NCBI RefSeq assembly: GCF_027924605.1
Contig: NZ_AP027042.1
Span: 3,635,524-3,699,523, forward strand
Direction of reading: 5' to 3'
DNA length: 64,000 bases
DNA from: Dyella sp. GSA-30
GTDB lineage: Bacteria; Pseudomonadota; Gammaproteobacteria; Xanthomonadales; Rhodanobacteraceae
Shown: piece after piece, positions 1 to 9,188 of the stretch
Numbering within the stretch: position 1 is the stretch's first letter
How the letters are laid out: each line of letters begins with the position of its first letter
Position numbers and translations under genes: made by a program
The notes under the pieces: generated by a model
Databases searched by the model: none
The model's input: only the letters and a program-made list of their open reading frames with translations
Told to the model about the DNA's origin: nothing

Positions 1-878
1 CCGGCCATAAGTACAGCGAATCGCGCTGCCGGATTGCGAACGGCGATCATGGGGGCGATGGCACCGCCCTCCGAGTGGCCGATAAGGCCGATATGCTTCG
101 CCTCGATCTCAGGGCGCGACATAAGAAAGGTCATGGCCGCTTCGGCATCGGAGGCAAAGTCGGGGATCGTCGCCGTGACAAAGTCACCACCCGAACCACC
201 AACACCTCGTTTGTCATAGCGCAACACGGCTATGCCGCGACGATTGAGAGCATCGGCGAGGACAACGAACAGTTTGTGGCCGAAACTGTTTTCGTCACGC
301 GTTCCCGGCCCAGTCCCGCCGATCAGCACGACGGCCGGAAAGGGACCGGTACCGTCGGGCACGCTGAGCGTGCCGGCCAGCCTTATCCCCGCCGATGCGT
401 TGTCGAAGGTGACCTCCTGTTGCCGGTAAGAGCGGGTGCCGGCGGCAATGGCTTCTTCCTGTGGACGCTTTGGAGGTGCGGCATCCGACGTCTGGCCAGT
501 CATCCGGGTCAGGGATAGCGACATGATGACGCCCTGTGTCCACGTCCCGATCCAGCCCTTTTTGCCGGCGTCCCAGTGTCCCGTATAGGTGGCACTGATC
601 TTTGGGATGGTGAAGCTCAAATGGTCGGCATCGGTTACGACATCATCGGCGGGCAGAACAACGCTTCCCTGATCGAGACTTTCAAGCGCCGCCTTGTAGT
701 GGCCTGCCCCCTCTTTGGTTACGTGCACCACGATGTGGTACTGACCAGCCAGGAGGCCACCCCAATCACCTGCTGCGTCTTCGGCCGAAACCGCGCCGAC
801 CGTTAGAGCCAACAGCCCCCCGACGGCAAGCAGGTGTTTTGCCACCGATCGTTTCGTCCCATGCGTGTTCAAGGTCAT
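1..878 (-). CDS. Exported alpha/beta hydrolase, C-terminus beyond window
   Basis: The reading frame opens with ATG at 878 and runs off the left edge, so the product is at least 292 residues and incomplete. Residues 1 to about 35 form a signal peptide (basic start, Leu/Ala/Val-rich core, then VSAEDA). A domain of about 100 residues follows, and then an S33/dienelactone-hydrolase-like core. Its segment GGTGPGTRD looks like the oxyanion region, and GHSEGG near 64-81 is the nucleophile elbow with catalytic Ser. The Asp and His of the triad should lie further on. The substrate is unknown; an esterase or peptidase acting in the periplasm is likely. It is divergent from the ECF sigma gene that follows. 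Confidence 0.85.
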   Translation of the reverse strand, partial: MTLNTHGTKRSVAKHLLAVGGLLALTVGAVSAEDAAGDWGGLLAGQYHIVVHVTKEGAGHYKAALESLDQGSVVLPADDVVTDADHLSFTIPKISATYTGHWDAGKKGWIGTWTQGVIMSLSLTRMTGQTSDAAPPKRPQEEAIAAGTRSYRQQEVTFDNASAGIRLAGTLSVPDGTGPFPAVVLIGGTGPGTRDENSFGHKLFVVLADALNRRGIAVLRYDKRGVGGSGGDFVTATIPDFASDAEAAMTFLMSRPEIEAKHIGLIGHSEGGAIAPMIAVRNPAARFAVLMA

Positions 879-1033
879 ACCCCTCTGCAAGAACGCCGGG
901 TTGGCGTCAGAATGGTAGTCGAGGGCCAGACACGGGTCTTACAGCACGGGCTGCGATTTTTTTTATTGCCTGCCTTGTAAGAAGATTCCCGTTCAAGCGA
1001 CTAAGGCCCCCAAAGGGATGGGATACCAACGCC

Positions 1034-1519
1034 GTGTTGAGCCTCGAAGAAATCGTCGATAAGCACGCCGGCATGGTCCGCCGCATTGCGACGGTCTATG
1101 AGCGCCATCCCGACCGGATCGACGATCTCGTGCAGGAAGTCTGGCTGGCGGTCTGGCAGGCGCTACCTCGCCTGGACAATCCGTCGATGCTCAAACCCTA
1201 TATCGCCCGTATCACCCAGAACATTTGTGTCACCCATGTGCGTCGCGCACTCGTACGCAAGGACGAACCCCTGGGTGACGGCATTGCGGATATGTCCATG
1301 CCTGTCGACGAGGCCACCGATCACGCCAGGCAACTGGCGCGCCTGACCGAGGTGATACGTCAATTGCCAGAGCCTTTAAAGGCCGTCGCCGGCCTCTATC
1401 TCGAGGAGATACCGATCAAGGAGATCGCAACGATCCTCGGCATCAGTGAAAGCAACACGTCGGTGCGACTGCATCGCGCCAAAACTTTCATCCGGCTGAA
1501 CTTCGGAGCCTGGACATGA
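1034..1519 (+). CDS. ECF-family RNA polymerase sigma factor
   Basis: This is a 161-residue sigma-70 family protein of extracytoplasmic-function type. Region 2 contains DRIDDLVQEVWLAVW, the core-binding and -10 segment. Region 4 near the C-terminus contains IPIKEIATILGISESNTSVR, the helix-turn-helix that reads the -35 element. The frame is open back to 839, but that would overlap the divergent hydrolase start, and the extra 65 residues do not look like a sigma factor. GTG 1034 (or TTG 1037) is therefore preferred, with a weak GGGATG-like ribosome site upstream. The stop overlaps the next start as ATGA, so the downstream membrane protein is translationally coupled and is the likely anti-sigma partner. 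Confidence 0.88.
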   Translation: MLSLEEIVDKHAGMVRRIATVYERHPDRIDDLVQEVWLAVWQALPRLDNPSMLKPYIARITQNICVTHVRRALVRKDEPLGDGIADMSMPVDEATDHARQLARLTEVIRQLPEPLKAVAGLYLEEIPIKEIATILGISESNTSVRLHRAKTFIRLNFGAWT

Positions 1520-2106
1520 GCGAACCATCGCAAACCGATCCTTTCGCCACGCTTTGGCAATCCGCGCCCAAACCGGACACCGGGCAGCTCCTGCGAGACC
1601 TGCAGCGGCTGCAGAAAGCGCAGCGGTGGCACAGCCGAATCCTCACTATCATTCTCTGTGGCATTGCATTGTTTTTTATTTTCGAGGAGGCCACCGGACG
1701 ATCCGGTACCCACGGGCTCATCAGCGCGTTGTGGATCGCCTTCGTTGCCGGTGCGATCGGATATCAGCGCGTGCGCTGCCGCTCCGTGGATCCGCTCGAT
1801 CTCGATACGGTCAGCCTTCTCAAGCGCATGGTCACCCGGGCAAAGCGGGGACTCTTCCAGGCGCGCTGTCTTTACCTGGGAACTCCCCTGGGTGCAGTGA
1901 CGGGTGCAGCTCTGACGAGGGTTCTGGCACCAGGGGCGGCGCCGAGTGAGCATATGGCCCAATCCAATCTGACGCTGATGCAAACGATCGTCGGTCTGAT
2001 AGCCCTGGTCGCCATGATCATCTCGGGACTCGTGCTGGCGCGCACCAGACAGCGCCAACTGCTGGAGCTCACCGGAAAACTGAAGTCACTGGAAGAAAGT
2101 CTGTAA
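1516..2106 (+). CDS. Three-span membrane protein, putative anti-sigma partner
   Basis: The product has 196 residues. A cytoplasmic N-terminus (about 1-41, containing FATLWQSAPKPD) is followed by membrane spans near 42-57, 67-84 and 154-176 and a charged, coiled C-terminal tail. No domain of known function is recognised. The ATGA overlap with the ECF sigma gene and the short soluble N-terminus before the first span are what is expected of a membrane-held anti-sigma factor. That role is inferred from context only. No Cys/His zinc motif is visible in the N-terminus, so it would not be of the zinc-binding anti-sigma type. Confidence 0.7.
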   Translation: MSEPSQTDPFATLWQSAPKPDTGQLLRDLQRLQKAQRWHSRILTIILCGIALFFIFEEATGRSGTHGLISALWIAFVAGAIGYQRVRCRSVDPLDLDTVSLLKRMVTRAKRGLFQARCLYLGTPLGAVTGAALTRVLAPGAAPSEHMAQSNLTLMQTIVGLIALVAMIISGLVLARTRQRQLLELTGKLKSLEESL

Positions 2107-2188
2107 GAAATCCCACGTAGCCGCGACTTTGGTTCCGACGGATCAAGATCAACACAGGTCGATCCGGCATCCACACTTGGAGGAACCC

Positions 2189-2413
2189 ATGTCGAACGCA
2201 CGCATCGCATCCATTCTTTTCGGTCTTGTCGCCGCCTGTGCTCTGATCGCCCTGGCCTGGTATCAGGCACATGGTGACCGCATGATTCTGTCGATATCCG
2301 GCGCTATCGCCATCGTAGTGATGGTGCTTGCGCTGATACGTTTCATACCTGCACTGATTCGCTGTATGTCCACCAAGGGGAGCTGCGCTGTACGCCACGA
2401 CAGGATCAGGTGA
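2189..2413 (+). CDS. Small two-span membrane protein
   Basis: The product has 74 residues. ATG 2189 is preceded by TTGGAGGA, a strong ribosome site 5-6 bases away, which decides the start over the upstream in-frame codon at 2129. Two hydrophobic helices (about residues 6-24 and 32-54) are joined by a short polar loop, and the tail is basic. It follows the ECF sigma/membrane-protein pair by 82 bp on the same strand and is probably in the same transcription unit. No family was recognised. Confidence 0.6.
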   Translation: MSNARIASILFGLVAACALIALAWYQAHGDRMILSISGAIAIVVMVLALIRFIPALIRCMSTKGSCAVRHDRIR

Positions 2414-2799
2414 TGGGAATCCTGCAGCGTGCGAACGCCGATACCCAGCCCTTTATGTCCGCATTGGGTTGCGGCCGCCGTCGGAAGCGGACCTTTGTTT
2501 ACGGCGGAAGATAGCTCCTTCTCTACCCCTGACAACTAGCCCTAATCACCCTACCCTGCTCTGCGCATCGCGTTTAGGACGCCTAGGAGAAACCAACCTC
2601 CGCAGAGTCCAGAAAGATGCGATCAAATTGGCGAGAAAATCGGCGCCGTAAATGTTAGAGAGAAATCACTCGTTGCGACATGTGCAGCTAGCACCCTTGC
2701 GCCCCACTCACGGGTGCGGGAGGATTATGTATTGTCACAAGCAGCACGTTCCAAGAAATTGCGACTGCATGTGAACTTACGCAACTATCGAGGTCGGAT
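2414..2799. other. Intergenic stretch without a recognised gene
   Basis: These 386 bases separate the small membrane protein from the exported DUF4832-like gene. Both strands have only short, unconvincing frames. The far end must carry the promoter of the downstream gene, with GAGG at 2790-2793 as its ribosome site. No repeat, RNA gene or clear terminator was seen. Confidence 0.5.
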
Positions 2800-4596
2800 A
2801 TGCACCGTCTCAATCGCTGGTTAATCGCGATATGCGCGTTCACACTGATTACGTTTGCATTTGAAACCGAAGCCTCAGCGAAAGGACGTGGCGATAAAAC
2901 GGAAGGCAATACCCAAGTGATCGTTCCTGTAGAACTACCTGCGCAGGCGACGCCGAGCGTTGGTACCGACCAGTGGAACGTAACGGGTGAACTGTTCAAT
3001 CCTTCGAGCGGCTTCTATGTGAACGTGGCGCAGAGACAGATCGGATCGAACAATCCTCCGTGCCCACATTGCGAACCCAACCTTGAGTTTCAGTACACGA
3101 AATCCGACGCCGCTCCATTGCCTGGTTCGCCAGTTAACCTCTATGGACGTGTCTCCTGGCATACGCTCGAGCCGCTGCAAGGTCGCTACGATTTCTCGAC
3201 GATCGACCACGTGCTTGAACCGTGCGCATCTTCAACGCAAACGACACCATGCCTCAAGCGAGGCATGACATTCGGCTTTCGCGTGATGGCGTTCAATCCG
3301 CAACATAATCTCGATACGAACATCAGCACGGGCGCGGACGGTTACCCGATTTACAGCGATTCGCCGGCCTACCTGATGAAGGATGGCGCTGGCAAAGCCC
3401 ACGGCTGGCTACTACCGCTCGACCCCAATGATCTCACGCAAGGTCACTATTTCATTCCTGATTGGAACGATCCGTTCGTTATCCAGCGTGTCACCGAGCT
3501 GATGAAGGCACTTGGGCATCGTTATGATGATGATCCTCGAATCGGCACTATCGATATCGGCCTCTATGGAAGCTGGGGGGAATGGCATACCGCGGGGTTG
3601 CCCGATACGTCCGACTACAAGTTTGGCAAGATTCCCTACGCCCCGACTGATGCCGGCTTCGACCTCAATCAGGCCGCTTATCTGACCAATAACGGTGTGA
3701 TGGGTGCCTATGCGGTCGGTAGCGAAGCATCGAAAACGGCCATCATTTGGGCGCACGTTCATGCGTTCTCAAAGAAGCAACTGGTAATGTTGACCGACGA
3801 CGCCGATAGTCTTTGCACCGCGATGCGCATACACGGCGACAATCTGCCCATCGGCCTGCGTCGCGACAGCCTGGGTTCCTATTCGGGTTGGAGCGCAGGG
3901 TTTCCGCTGCATTCGATCTGCACGGCGGCGGACGGACAAGACCTCGTCGCGGAACGCTGGAAGCTCGCGCCGTTTATTGCGGAGCCGTTCGGCAACGGCA
4001 GCTCACCCACCTTCCCATGCCAGACATTCGAGAGCGACCCCACAACGGGCCAGCTTGCGATTGTTGAACAAGTGTCGCAATACCATATCGCAGCCATTAA
4101 AAACGCGAGCTATTGCGCCGGGACCTGGTCGGCGCTGACGCAGGCGGAACAAGGGGCGGTGTGGACAGCCGGCCTCACGGCAGGGTCCCGTTATCTACCC
4201 GCAAAGATCACGTTATCCGCTGGTCAAATGGAACCGGGGCGTCGCGTGCTCTCCATGCAGACCGAGTGGAGCAACGCAGGCGCGACACCAACTTATGCGC
4301 ATTGGCGGGTCGAGTTCCGGTTGCGCGCGGCGAGCACCGCACAGGCCACGCTTTGGAATCGACCATCGGTTTCCTTGGATTCCGAAGTTGATCTGCGCAA
4401 GGTGTTGCCGGGCAGCAACTACACGTTCGACGATTCGTTTAAGCTTCCCCCAGATACGCAGGCTGGAACGTATGAGCTCGACGTCCGGGTCGTTGATGAA
4501 AATCACTACCTGGAACCCATGCAGCTCGCGCTCGCTAGCCAAGCAGAAGACGGTTTTTATCAGCTAGGGACGGTGGAGATTCCTCCATCGAGATGA
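2800..4596 (+). CDS. Exported DUF4832-like, glycosidase-fold protein
   Basis: The product has 598 residues, with a signal peptide at 1-27 (basic start, hydrophobic core, cleavage after ASA). The segment WHTLEPLQGRYDF (about 120-132) and the strand-end motif IDIGLYGSWGEWH (251-263) are typical of the TIM-barrel part of GH-like DUF4832 proteins. Glu261 is the likely acid/base position. The last 150 residues look like a beta-sandwich, as in DUF4832. Several Cys pairs (CPHC, CASSTQTTPC) suggest disulphides in the periplasm. The GC content is lower than that of its neighbours. It stands alone with no sugar transporter nearby, so the polysaccharide target is unknown. Confidence 0.7.
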   Translation: MHRLNRWLIAICAFTLITFAFETEASAKGRGDKTEGNTQVIVPVELPAQATPSVGTDQWNVTGELFNPSSGFYVNVAQRQIGSNNPPCPHCEPNLEFQYTKSDAAPLPGSPVNLYGRVSWHTLEPLQGRYDFSTIDHVLEPCASSTQTTPCLKRGMTFGFRVMAFNPQHNLDTNISTGADGYPIYSDSPAYLMKDGAGKAHGWLLPLDPNDLTQGHYFIPDWNDPFVIQRVTELMKALGHRYDDDPRIGTIDIGLYGSWGEWHTAGLPDTSDYKFGKIPYAPTDAGFDLNQAAYLTNNGVMGAYAVGSEASKTAIIWAHVHAFSKKQLVMLTDDADSLCTAMRIHGDNLPIGLRRDSLGSYSGWSAGFPLHSICTAADGQDLVAERWKLAPFIAEPFGNGSSPTFPCQTFESDPTTGQLAIVEQVSQYHIAAIKNASYCAGTWSALTQAEQGAVWTAGLTAGSRYLPAKITLSAGQMEPGRRVLSMQTEWSNAGATPTYAHWRVEFRLRAASTAQATLWNRPSVSLDSEVDLRKVLPGSNYTFDDSFKLPPDTQAGTYELDVRVVDENHYLEPMQLALASQAEDGFYQLGTVEIPPSR

Positions 4597-4700
4597 GTCG
4601 CTTGCCATGGAAATTCATTCTCGGCGGATTGCTCAGCTGGAGGGTAGTTGCCTGGAGTACCGTCCTATTTTCAACATATCCGAGCTTAGAGCTTAAGGGG

Positions 4701-4734
4701 ACGGGGGTAATTAAGAAGATTTAATTACCCCCGT
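4701..4734. repeat. Perfect 14-bp hairpin, dispersed REP-like element
   Basis: ACGGGGGTAATTAA at 4701-4714 and its exact complement at 4721-4734 enclose the loop GAAGAT. It lies between the DUF4832-like gene and the convergent CPBP gene. Variants of the same sequence occur at 29414-29445 and 60311-60345, so it is a dispersed element rather than only a local terminator. It could also end transcription in both directions here. Confidence 0.75.
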
Positions 4735-4735
4735 T

Positions 4736-4761
4736 CCAGATTTCTGGCCCAGATTTCTGGC
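4736..4761. repeat. Tandem duplication of a 13-bp palindromic unit
   Basis: CCAGATTTCTGGC occurs twice head to tail (4736-4748 and 4749-4761). Each unit is itself an inverted repeat (CCAGA-TT-TCTGG). It directly abuts the REP-like hairpin and may be part of the same element. Confidence 0.6.
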
Positions 4762-4816
4762 CCGCCCTGAATAGTTCACAGGCCGCCAGCGGCTCCGGCG
4801 GCGCGACAATACTGGA

Positions 4817-5665
4817 CTAGATCACCCGCTGGCGTCGGGCTAAAACGGCCCCTGCACCCAGAACAAGCAATATAGTGAGCGCCATTCCGCAACCAAATTC
4901 CGTCGTGATGTAAGGGGCGGTGCCCGTGCGTGCGGTCATGGCGTCGAGCACGCCCTGGACGAGGGTGTTGTGGGTGGCATGCAACAACACGCAGGGCCAG
5001 ATGCTGCCCGATGCCATGCGCAGCCAGGTCATCAGGAACGCCATTCCGATGACCATCACAGTGAAACACGCCACGGCATACGCTGGTTGTGTGCCCGCGT
5101 TGTAGTCAGCGCCTAGCAAGACCGGGTAATGCCAAACCGCCCAGATTAGTCCGCTGATCAGGCTGGTCTTGACCAGGCCAAGGCGCTCATAGAGGCGAGG
5201 AACCAAGAAGCCTCGCCAGCCCAATTCCTCTCCCAGTGCCCAGGCCATGGTCCCGATCACGATGAAGATCATGGTGGATGGGATGCCAAAGAGTGCTGCG
5301 AAAGCGTTGGTGTGTTGGCTGATGTGAAAGGTGCTGGCGAAAGGAGCCGCGAACTGTCCCCATTGAAACGCATTTGGAACCATCATCCAGGTCAGCAGAT
5401 AGACAGGGATGGCATACAGCCAGGCGAAGCCATAGCCCCATGCGGTGAAGACACGTTTGGGCCAGGCCCAACCTAGCGAGCGCACGTTGACCCCGCACAT
5501 CAGGCACGTGACCAACGCAGCAGCGGCCGGACACCACATGACGATGCGGGACATCATCGGCGGTTCGGCCTTCAAATAGATCTCGAAGAGAGACACCGGT
5601 GTGGTGAACACCACGAGCCAAAACAAGAACCAGTAAATCTCACGCAGTCGATACGATGTATTCAA
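4817..5665 (-). CDS. CPBP-family intramembrane metalloprotease
   Basis: The product is a 282-residue polytopic membrane protein. The CPBP (CAAX protease and bacteriocin-processing, formerly Abi) signature is complete: EELGWRGFL at 146-154 with the Glu-Glu and Arg, IWAVWH at 174-179 supplying a metal-ligand His, and HATHN at 229-233. About seven or eight hydrophobic helices are visible. Proteins of this family cleave substrates within the membrane, and some confer bacteriocin self-immunity; the substrate here is unknown. It converges on the DUF4832-like gene across the hairpin repeat and is otherwise monocistronic. Confidence 0.85.
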   Translation of the reverse strand: MNTSYRLREIYWFLFWLVVFTTPVSLFEIYLKAEPPMMSRIVMWCPAAAALVTCLMCGVNVRSLGWAWPKRVFTAWGYGFAWLYAIPVYLLTWMMVPNAFQWGQFAAPFASTFHISQHTNAFAALFGIPSTMIFIVIGTMAWALGEELGWRGFLVPRLYERLGLVKTSLISGLIWAVWHYPVLLGADYNAGTQPAYAVACFTVMVIGMAFLMTWLRMASGSIWPCVLLHATHNTLVQGVLDAMTARTGTAPYITTEFGCGMALTILLVLGAGAVLARRQRVI

Positions 5666-6019
5666 AGAAAGACGGCCTCAGACGCCTGGAATCGACGCCA
5701 CATCGATTAGAAACAGTAACTCCGCCGAAGCCTGCGATCTCTGTAGCGAATGACCGCAGTTGGACCGATATGGTGACATGCCTCGGACGCCTCACGGCCA
5801 TCCCGATGGGCTGAAGTCCGACGAGGTGATGGCGGCAACGCAAGGTCACCGCTTTGCCGTGCATCGAGCCAATTTGCTAAAGCGCCCCACTCTTGGATAG
5901 CGCACAAACAGCATGCCTGTGAGTGGCGATCTGATTCGACGCTGCCAATCTACTAGTAGGTAGCTAAATTGTCAACGCAAGGCGCGACGACCGCCTGGAC
6001 TGTCGCGGCTTGCGATGCA
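5666..6019. other. Intergenic stretch without a recognised gene
   Basis: These 354 bases lie upstream of the CPBP gene (minus strand) and downstream of the next minus-strand gene, so they hold the CPBP promoter. The palindrome CTACTAGTAG sits at 5950-5959. The short frames on both strands show no protein character. Confidence 0.45.
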
Positions 6020-6739
6020 TCAGTGTTTGGGCACCAGTTCACCGATAACTTTGCCGGACCCATCGAGCATCTGAAGCGATGGCGTGCCGTCCGGCGCCAC
6101 TTTCATCTCGATACGCGGGTGTCCTTGTGCGTCGCTGAGCGCCAGTGCCACGCTGTTGTCACCATTGCGTCCGAGTTTCATTCGCGTCGTCGGGCCGCCG
6201 TGTGCATCGAAGAAGGCCTTCATCTTGGCTTGTTGTTCCGCTTTCGGGAGGCTCTTGATGCTGTCCATCAATTGGACTTCCTCGAGAATCGAGTAGTCCG
6301 GATAGTCGTTGAATCGAATGGACGCGTTGCGGCTATTGCCGTCTTGTTCGGAACCCATGGCCAATGTTTGATCCTGCTCGTATGCATCGAAGGAGAGGTG
6401 GCCATACGAACGCTTGGTGCCTTCCTTGCTCTTTTCGCCACCGAATATCAGACCGCCGTTTTCCGAGCCCTCATCGTTGTAGAAGAGCATCCCGGCGACT
6501 TTTCGGTTCGGATGCGGGTATTCTCTGCCTTTGATGATAATGCCCGGCTCCTTGTCGGCATTGGAAATCACCAGCCGCAGCGTACCGTCGGGCTCGCGTA
6601 CGTTGATGCGCTGGACGTCCAATTGTTCTAGCGACATTGAGCGCGGCGGTATCACAAATCCGCTCAGCACCGTTACAGCGAAGACGGCGGTCAGCACGCC
6701 GGAATAGATCATTAGGAAACGTTGTCCAACGGGCTTCAT
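6020..6739 (-). CDS. Membrane-anchored protein of unknown function
   Basis: The product has 239 residues. ATG 6739 is chosen because GAGGAGC lies 7-8 bases upstream, whereas the longer frame to 6982 adds 81 residues without protein character. One N-terminal hydrophobic helix (about 9-30) anchors a soluble domain, presumably periplasmic. The domain begins with the strand motif RINVREPDGTLRLVISN and has further short repeats of the kind D-x-x-G-x-P-R-I/L (GHPRIEMKVAPDGTPSLQML near the end). Proteins with this arrangement are widespread but uncharacterised to my knowledge. No operon partner is visible. Confidence 0.65.
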   Translation of the reverse strand: MKPVGQRFLMIYSGVLTAVFAVTVLSGFVIPPRSMSLEQLDVQRINVREPDGTLRLVISNADKEPGIIIKGREYPHPNRKVAGMLFYNDEGSENGGLIFGGEKSKEGTKRSYGHLSFDAYEQDQTLAMGSEQDGNSRNASIRFNDYPDYSILEEVQLMDSIKSLPKAEQQAKMKAFFDAHGGPTTRMKLGRNGDNSVALALSDAQGHPRIEMKVAPDGTPSLQMLDGSGKVIGELVPKH

Positions 6740-7002
6740 CGATCTTGCTCCTCGATTAGATAGATGGTTTCCAGGGCATAACGCTCGAAGTACCGAACAC
6801 GAAATATGGATGGGTGCCCGAATGTAACGCTCCGAAGCCCTTGGCGATGGGATGAATCGCACTCTTCCTTTTAGTCGATCGCTCGCCGGCCATTGGAGCA
6901 GGTGATGAACTGGGTCCGCCTTAATCAGCGGACCATAGAGAGTCCGCATGGAGTGTTCGACGCCCGAACAAAGACTGGCCAAGGCATATTTCTAGCGCGC
7001 CG

Positions 7003-7890
7003 TCATACAACCCGAAGCTCTTGCGTGGCTTTCGCAATGTCTTTGGAAGGCGGCAGGCCAAACAGGCGCGCGTATTCCCGGCTGAACTGATTTGGGCTTT
7101 CGTAGCCAACGCCGAAGGCAATGGATGTCGCGCTTCCCTGACCGCTGATCAATTGTGACCGCGCATGCAGGAGCCTCACTCGTTTCTGATACTGAAGCGG
7201 GCTCAGTGCCGTTACTGCCTTGAAATGACGATGGAAGGCGGACACGCTCAAGGCTGCCATCTCGGCCAATGCTTCCACCTTGATCTGTTGCGCAAAGTTC
7301 CGACGGATCCAGTCGATTGCAACGCTGATGCGAGAGAGAGCTGTATCCGGTGATGCGATGTCTCGCAGCATCCAACCTAGCGGCCCCTGAAGCACCCGGA
7401 ACAAGATCTCGCGCTCATAGACGGGAGATAGAACCGCAATCTCGTCCGGTCGTTCCATTAGCCTGAGCATTCGAATCCACGCGTCGAGAAGCTCCGCGGT
7501 AACCGGTGCGACCGAGAACCCCGACCCGAACAGAGCGTTGGATATCTGCTCCGGTAAGTCGCGGATAAGTCCCGCGACAATCGTGGGGTCAAGACTCAGG
7601 CTGACTGCCAGATACGGCTCGCCCGTCGTGGATGGATGGACCGACCCGACGGCTGGAAGATCCACGGACATGACGAAGTAGGTGGCAGGGTCATAGTGGA
7701 GGGTCCTGTTCCCGACCGTCATCTTTTTAGATCCCGTCAGGATTAGGTTGATCATCGGATCGTAAACGGCGGCGAGCTGGTGCTCCGGGATCTCGCCCTG
7801 AACCATGGCGACCCGGGGAATACCCGTCTCAGTACGCCTATTCTCGGCCTTAGAGGCAAGCGCCCTCAGATCTTGCAGTTGCTGTTCCAT
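7003..7890 (-). CDS. AraC-family transcriptional regulator
   Basis: The product has 295 residues if ATG 7888-7890 is used; the frame extends 19 codons further to 7947. The N-terminal half is the AraC-type ligand-binding cupin-like domain (AVYDPMINLILTGSKKM, then YDPATYFVMSVDLP). The last 100 residues hold two helix-turn-helix motifs: VEALAEMAALSVSAFHRHF and SIAFGVGYESPNQFSREYAR. It is divergent from the SDR operon starting at 8028, so it most likely controls that operon. The intergenic region of 137 bp would hold both promoters. Confidence 0.88.
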   Translation of the reverse strand: MEQQLQDLRALASKAENRRTETGIPRVAMVQGEIPEHQLAAVYDPMINLILTGSKKMTVGNRTLHYDPATYFVMSVDLPAVGSVHPSTTGEPYLAVSLSLDPTIVAGLIRDLPEQISNALFGSGFSVAPVTAELLDAWIRMLRLMERPDEIAVLSPVYEREILFRVLQGPLGWMLRDIASPDTALSRISVAIDWIRRNFAQQIKVEALAEMAALSVSAFHRHFKAVTALSPLQYQKRVRLLHARSQLISGQGSATSIAFGVGYESPNQFSREYARLFGLPPSKDIAKATQELRVV

Positions 7891-8027
7891 GATCCGACGC
7901 TGACAGAGGGGGCCTCGGCATGCAAGGCAGAAAGCAGAAATAGGCAAGCTTTAAGGAGAATTGGGTGAGTGCCGGGCGGTCGATGGTCGTAGCCTCATCT
8001 CACACTAGACACACACAGCAGAGACAC

Positions 8028-8771
8028 ATGAAGATCGTCATCGTGACCGGAAGTAGCCGAGGCATTGGAGCCAGCACCGCTCTCGAATGTGCCAAGCGCG
8101 GCATGGGTGTAGTTGTCACCTACAACGAGAATCCAGCGAAGGCCGAAGATGTCGTGAAGGCCATCACCGAGATTGGTGGAGCGGCTGTCGCTCTGAAGCT
8201 CGACGTCGGCAACTTCAGCTCATTTCCTGATTTTCGCGAGGCGGTTTCCACACAGCTTAGCGCCGTCTGGGGAAGAAAGACCTTTAATTTCCTGGTCAAC
8301 AACGCTGGCTACGGGCTCTACGCTCCGATATCAACGGTCACCGAAGAGCAGTTCGACGGCCTGTTCAGCGTCCACCTCAAGGGTCCGTTCTTTCTGACGC
8401 AGACGCTCCTCCCGCTGATGGAAGACGGTGGACATATCGTCAACGTCACCAGCGCGACCAGCCGCGTCGCTACGGCGGGTGTTGCTCCCTACGCCTCCTT
8501 CAAGGGCGGCCTCGAAGTTCTGACACGCTACATGGCCAAGGAATTCGGTGCGCGCCAGATCAGGGCGAACTCCATCGCTCCGGGTGCCATCCGCACAGAA
8601 CTGGGTGGCGGACTGAGCAATGAATTCGAAGCCATGCTTGCAGCTCAGACAGCGCTCGGGCGAGTCGGCGAATCCGAAGAGATCGGTGGCGTCATCTCGA
8701 GCCTGCTCTCCGAGGAAAACCGCTGGATCAACGCCCAGAACATTGAAGTGGCGGGTGGCTACATCATCTGA
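8028..8771 (+). CDS. Short-chain dehydrogenase/reductase
   Basis: The product is a 247-residue classical SDR. TGSSRGIG (7-14) is the cofactor loop, NNAG sits at 91-94, the catalytic Ser is near 142, and Y155-x3-K159 completes the active site. The in-frame codon at 7965 adds 21 residues with no SDR character, so ATG 8028 is taken. It is the first gene of a four-gene unit with a VOC protein, a saccharopine-dehydrogenase-like protein and an NTF2-like protein. It is probably NADP-dependent and acts on a carbonyl or alcohol substrate that the sequence does not reveal. Confidence 0.88.
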   Translation: MKIVIVTGSSRGIGASTALECAKRGMGVVVTYNENPAKAEDVVKAITEIGGAAVALKLDVGNFSSFPDFREAVSTQLSAVWGRKTFNFLVNNAGYGLYAPISTVTEEQFDGLFSVHLKGPFFLTQTLLPLMEDGGHIVNVTSATSRVATAGVAPYASFKGGLEVLTRYMAKEFGARQIRANSIAPGAIRTELGGGLSNEFEAMLAAQTALGRVGESEEIGGVISSLLSEENRWINAQNIEVAGGYII

Positions 8772-8791
8772 ATAACGAAGGAGCACGCATC

Positions 8792-9187
8792 ATGCTCGAC
8801 CACGTCTTCATATCGGTCAGCGACATAGATCGCTCGATTGCCTTCTACGAGAAGGCGCTTGAACCGCTCGGCATCGTCCATGCGGTCGACTACGACGGCA
8901 AGAACGGCCCTCCTGGCCATCCTGATCTCAAGGGTTTTGGCGCGAACGGTCGCGTGTTCTTCTGGCTGCGGGAAGGTGTGGTCGAAGGCCGCGCCGCTCA
9001 TGTCGGCTTCGTCGCTGACGACAGAAGCGAAGTCGATGCCGCCTTCGCTGCGGCCATGGCGGCAGGCGCGTCAGAAGTTCATCCGCCGGGACCACAGCTT
9101 CACTATGACCCTCGCTATTACGCGGCGCAGGTCCGCGATCCCGACGGATACAGCCTCGAGTTCACCTACAAGAGTTGGCAGCACTGA
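8792..9187 (+). CDS. VOC-family (glyoxalase-like) protein
   Basis: The product has 131 residues, one pair of beta-alpha-beta-beta-beta modules. It opens with MLDHVFISVSDIDRSIAFYE, the usual first metal-ligand His of the vicinal-oxygen-chelate fold, and ends with VRDPDGYSLEFTY, which carries the last Glu ligand. It may be a glyoxalase, dioxygenase or isomerase-like enzyme, or a binding protein; the reaction cannot be told. It starts 20 bp after the SDR with a GAAGGAG ribosome site, and its stop is one base before the next start. Confidence 0.85.
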   Translation: MLDHVFISVSDIDRSIAFYEKALEPLGIVHAVDYDGKNGPPGHPDLKGFGANGRVFFWLREGVVEGRAAHVGFVADDRSEVDAAFAAAMAAGASEVHPPGPQLHYDPRYYAAQVRDPDGYSLEFTYKSWQH

Positions 9188-9188
9188 T

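Noticed and set aside
839-1033. N-terminal extension of the ECF sigma factor
   Set aside because: The 65 extra residues do not resemble sigma region 1 or 2 and would overlap the divergent hydrolase start at 878.
8838-9188. Extension of the saccharopine-dehydrogenase-like gene into the VOC gene
   Set aside because: It overlaps the VOC gene in another frame; the Rossmann motif stands at the start codon 9189 as expected.
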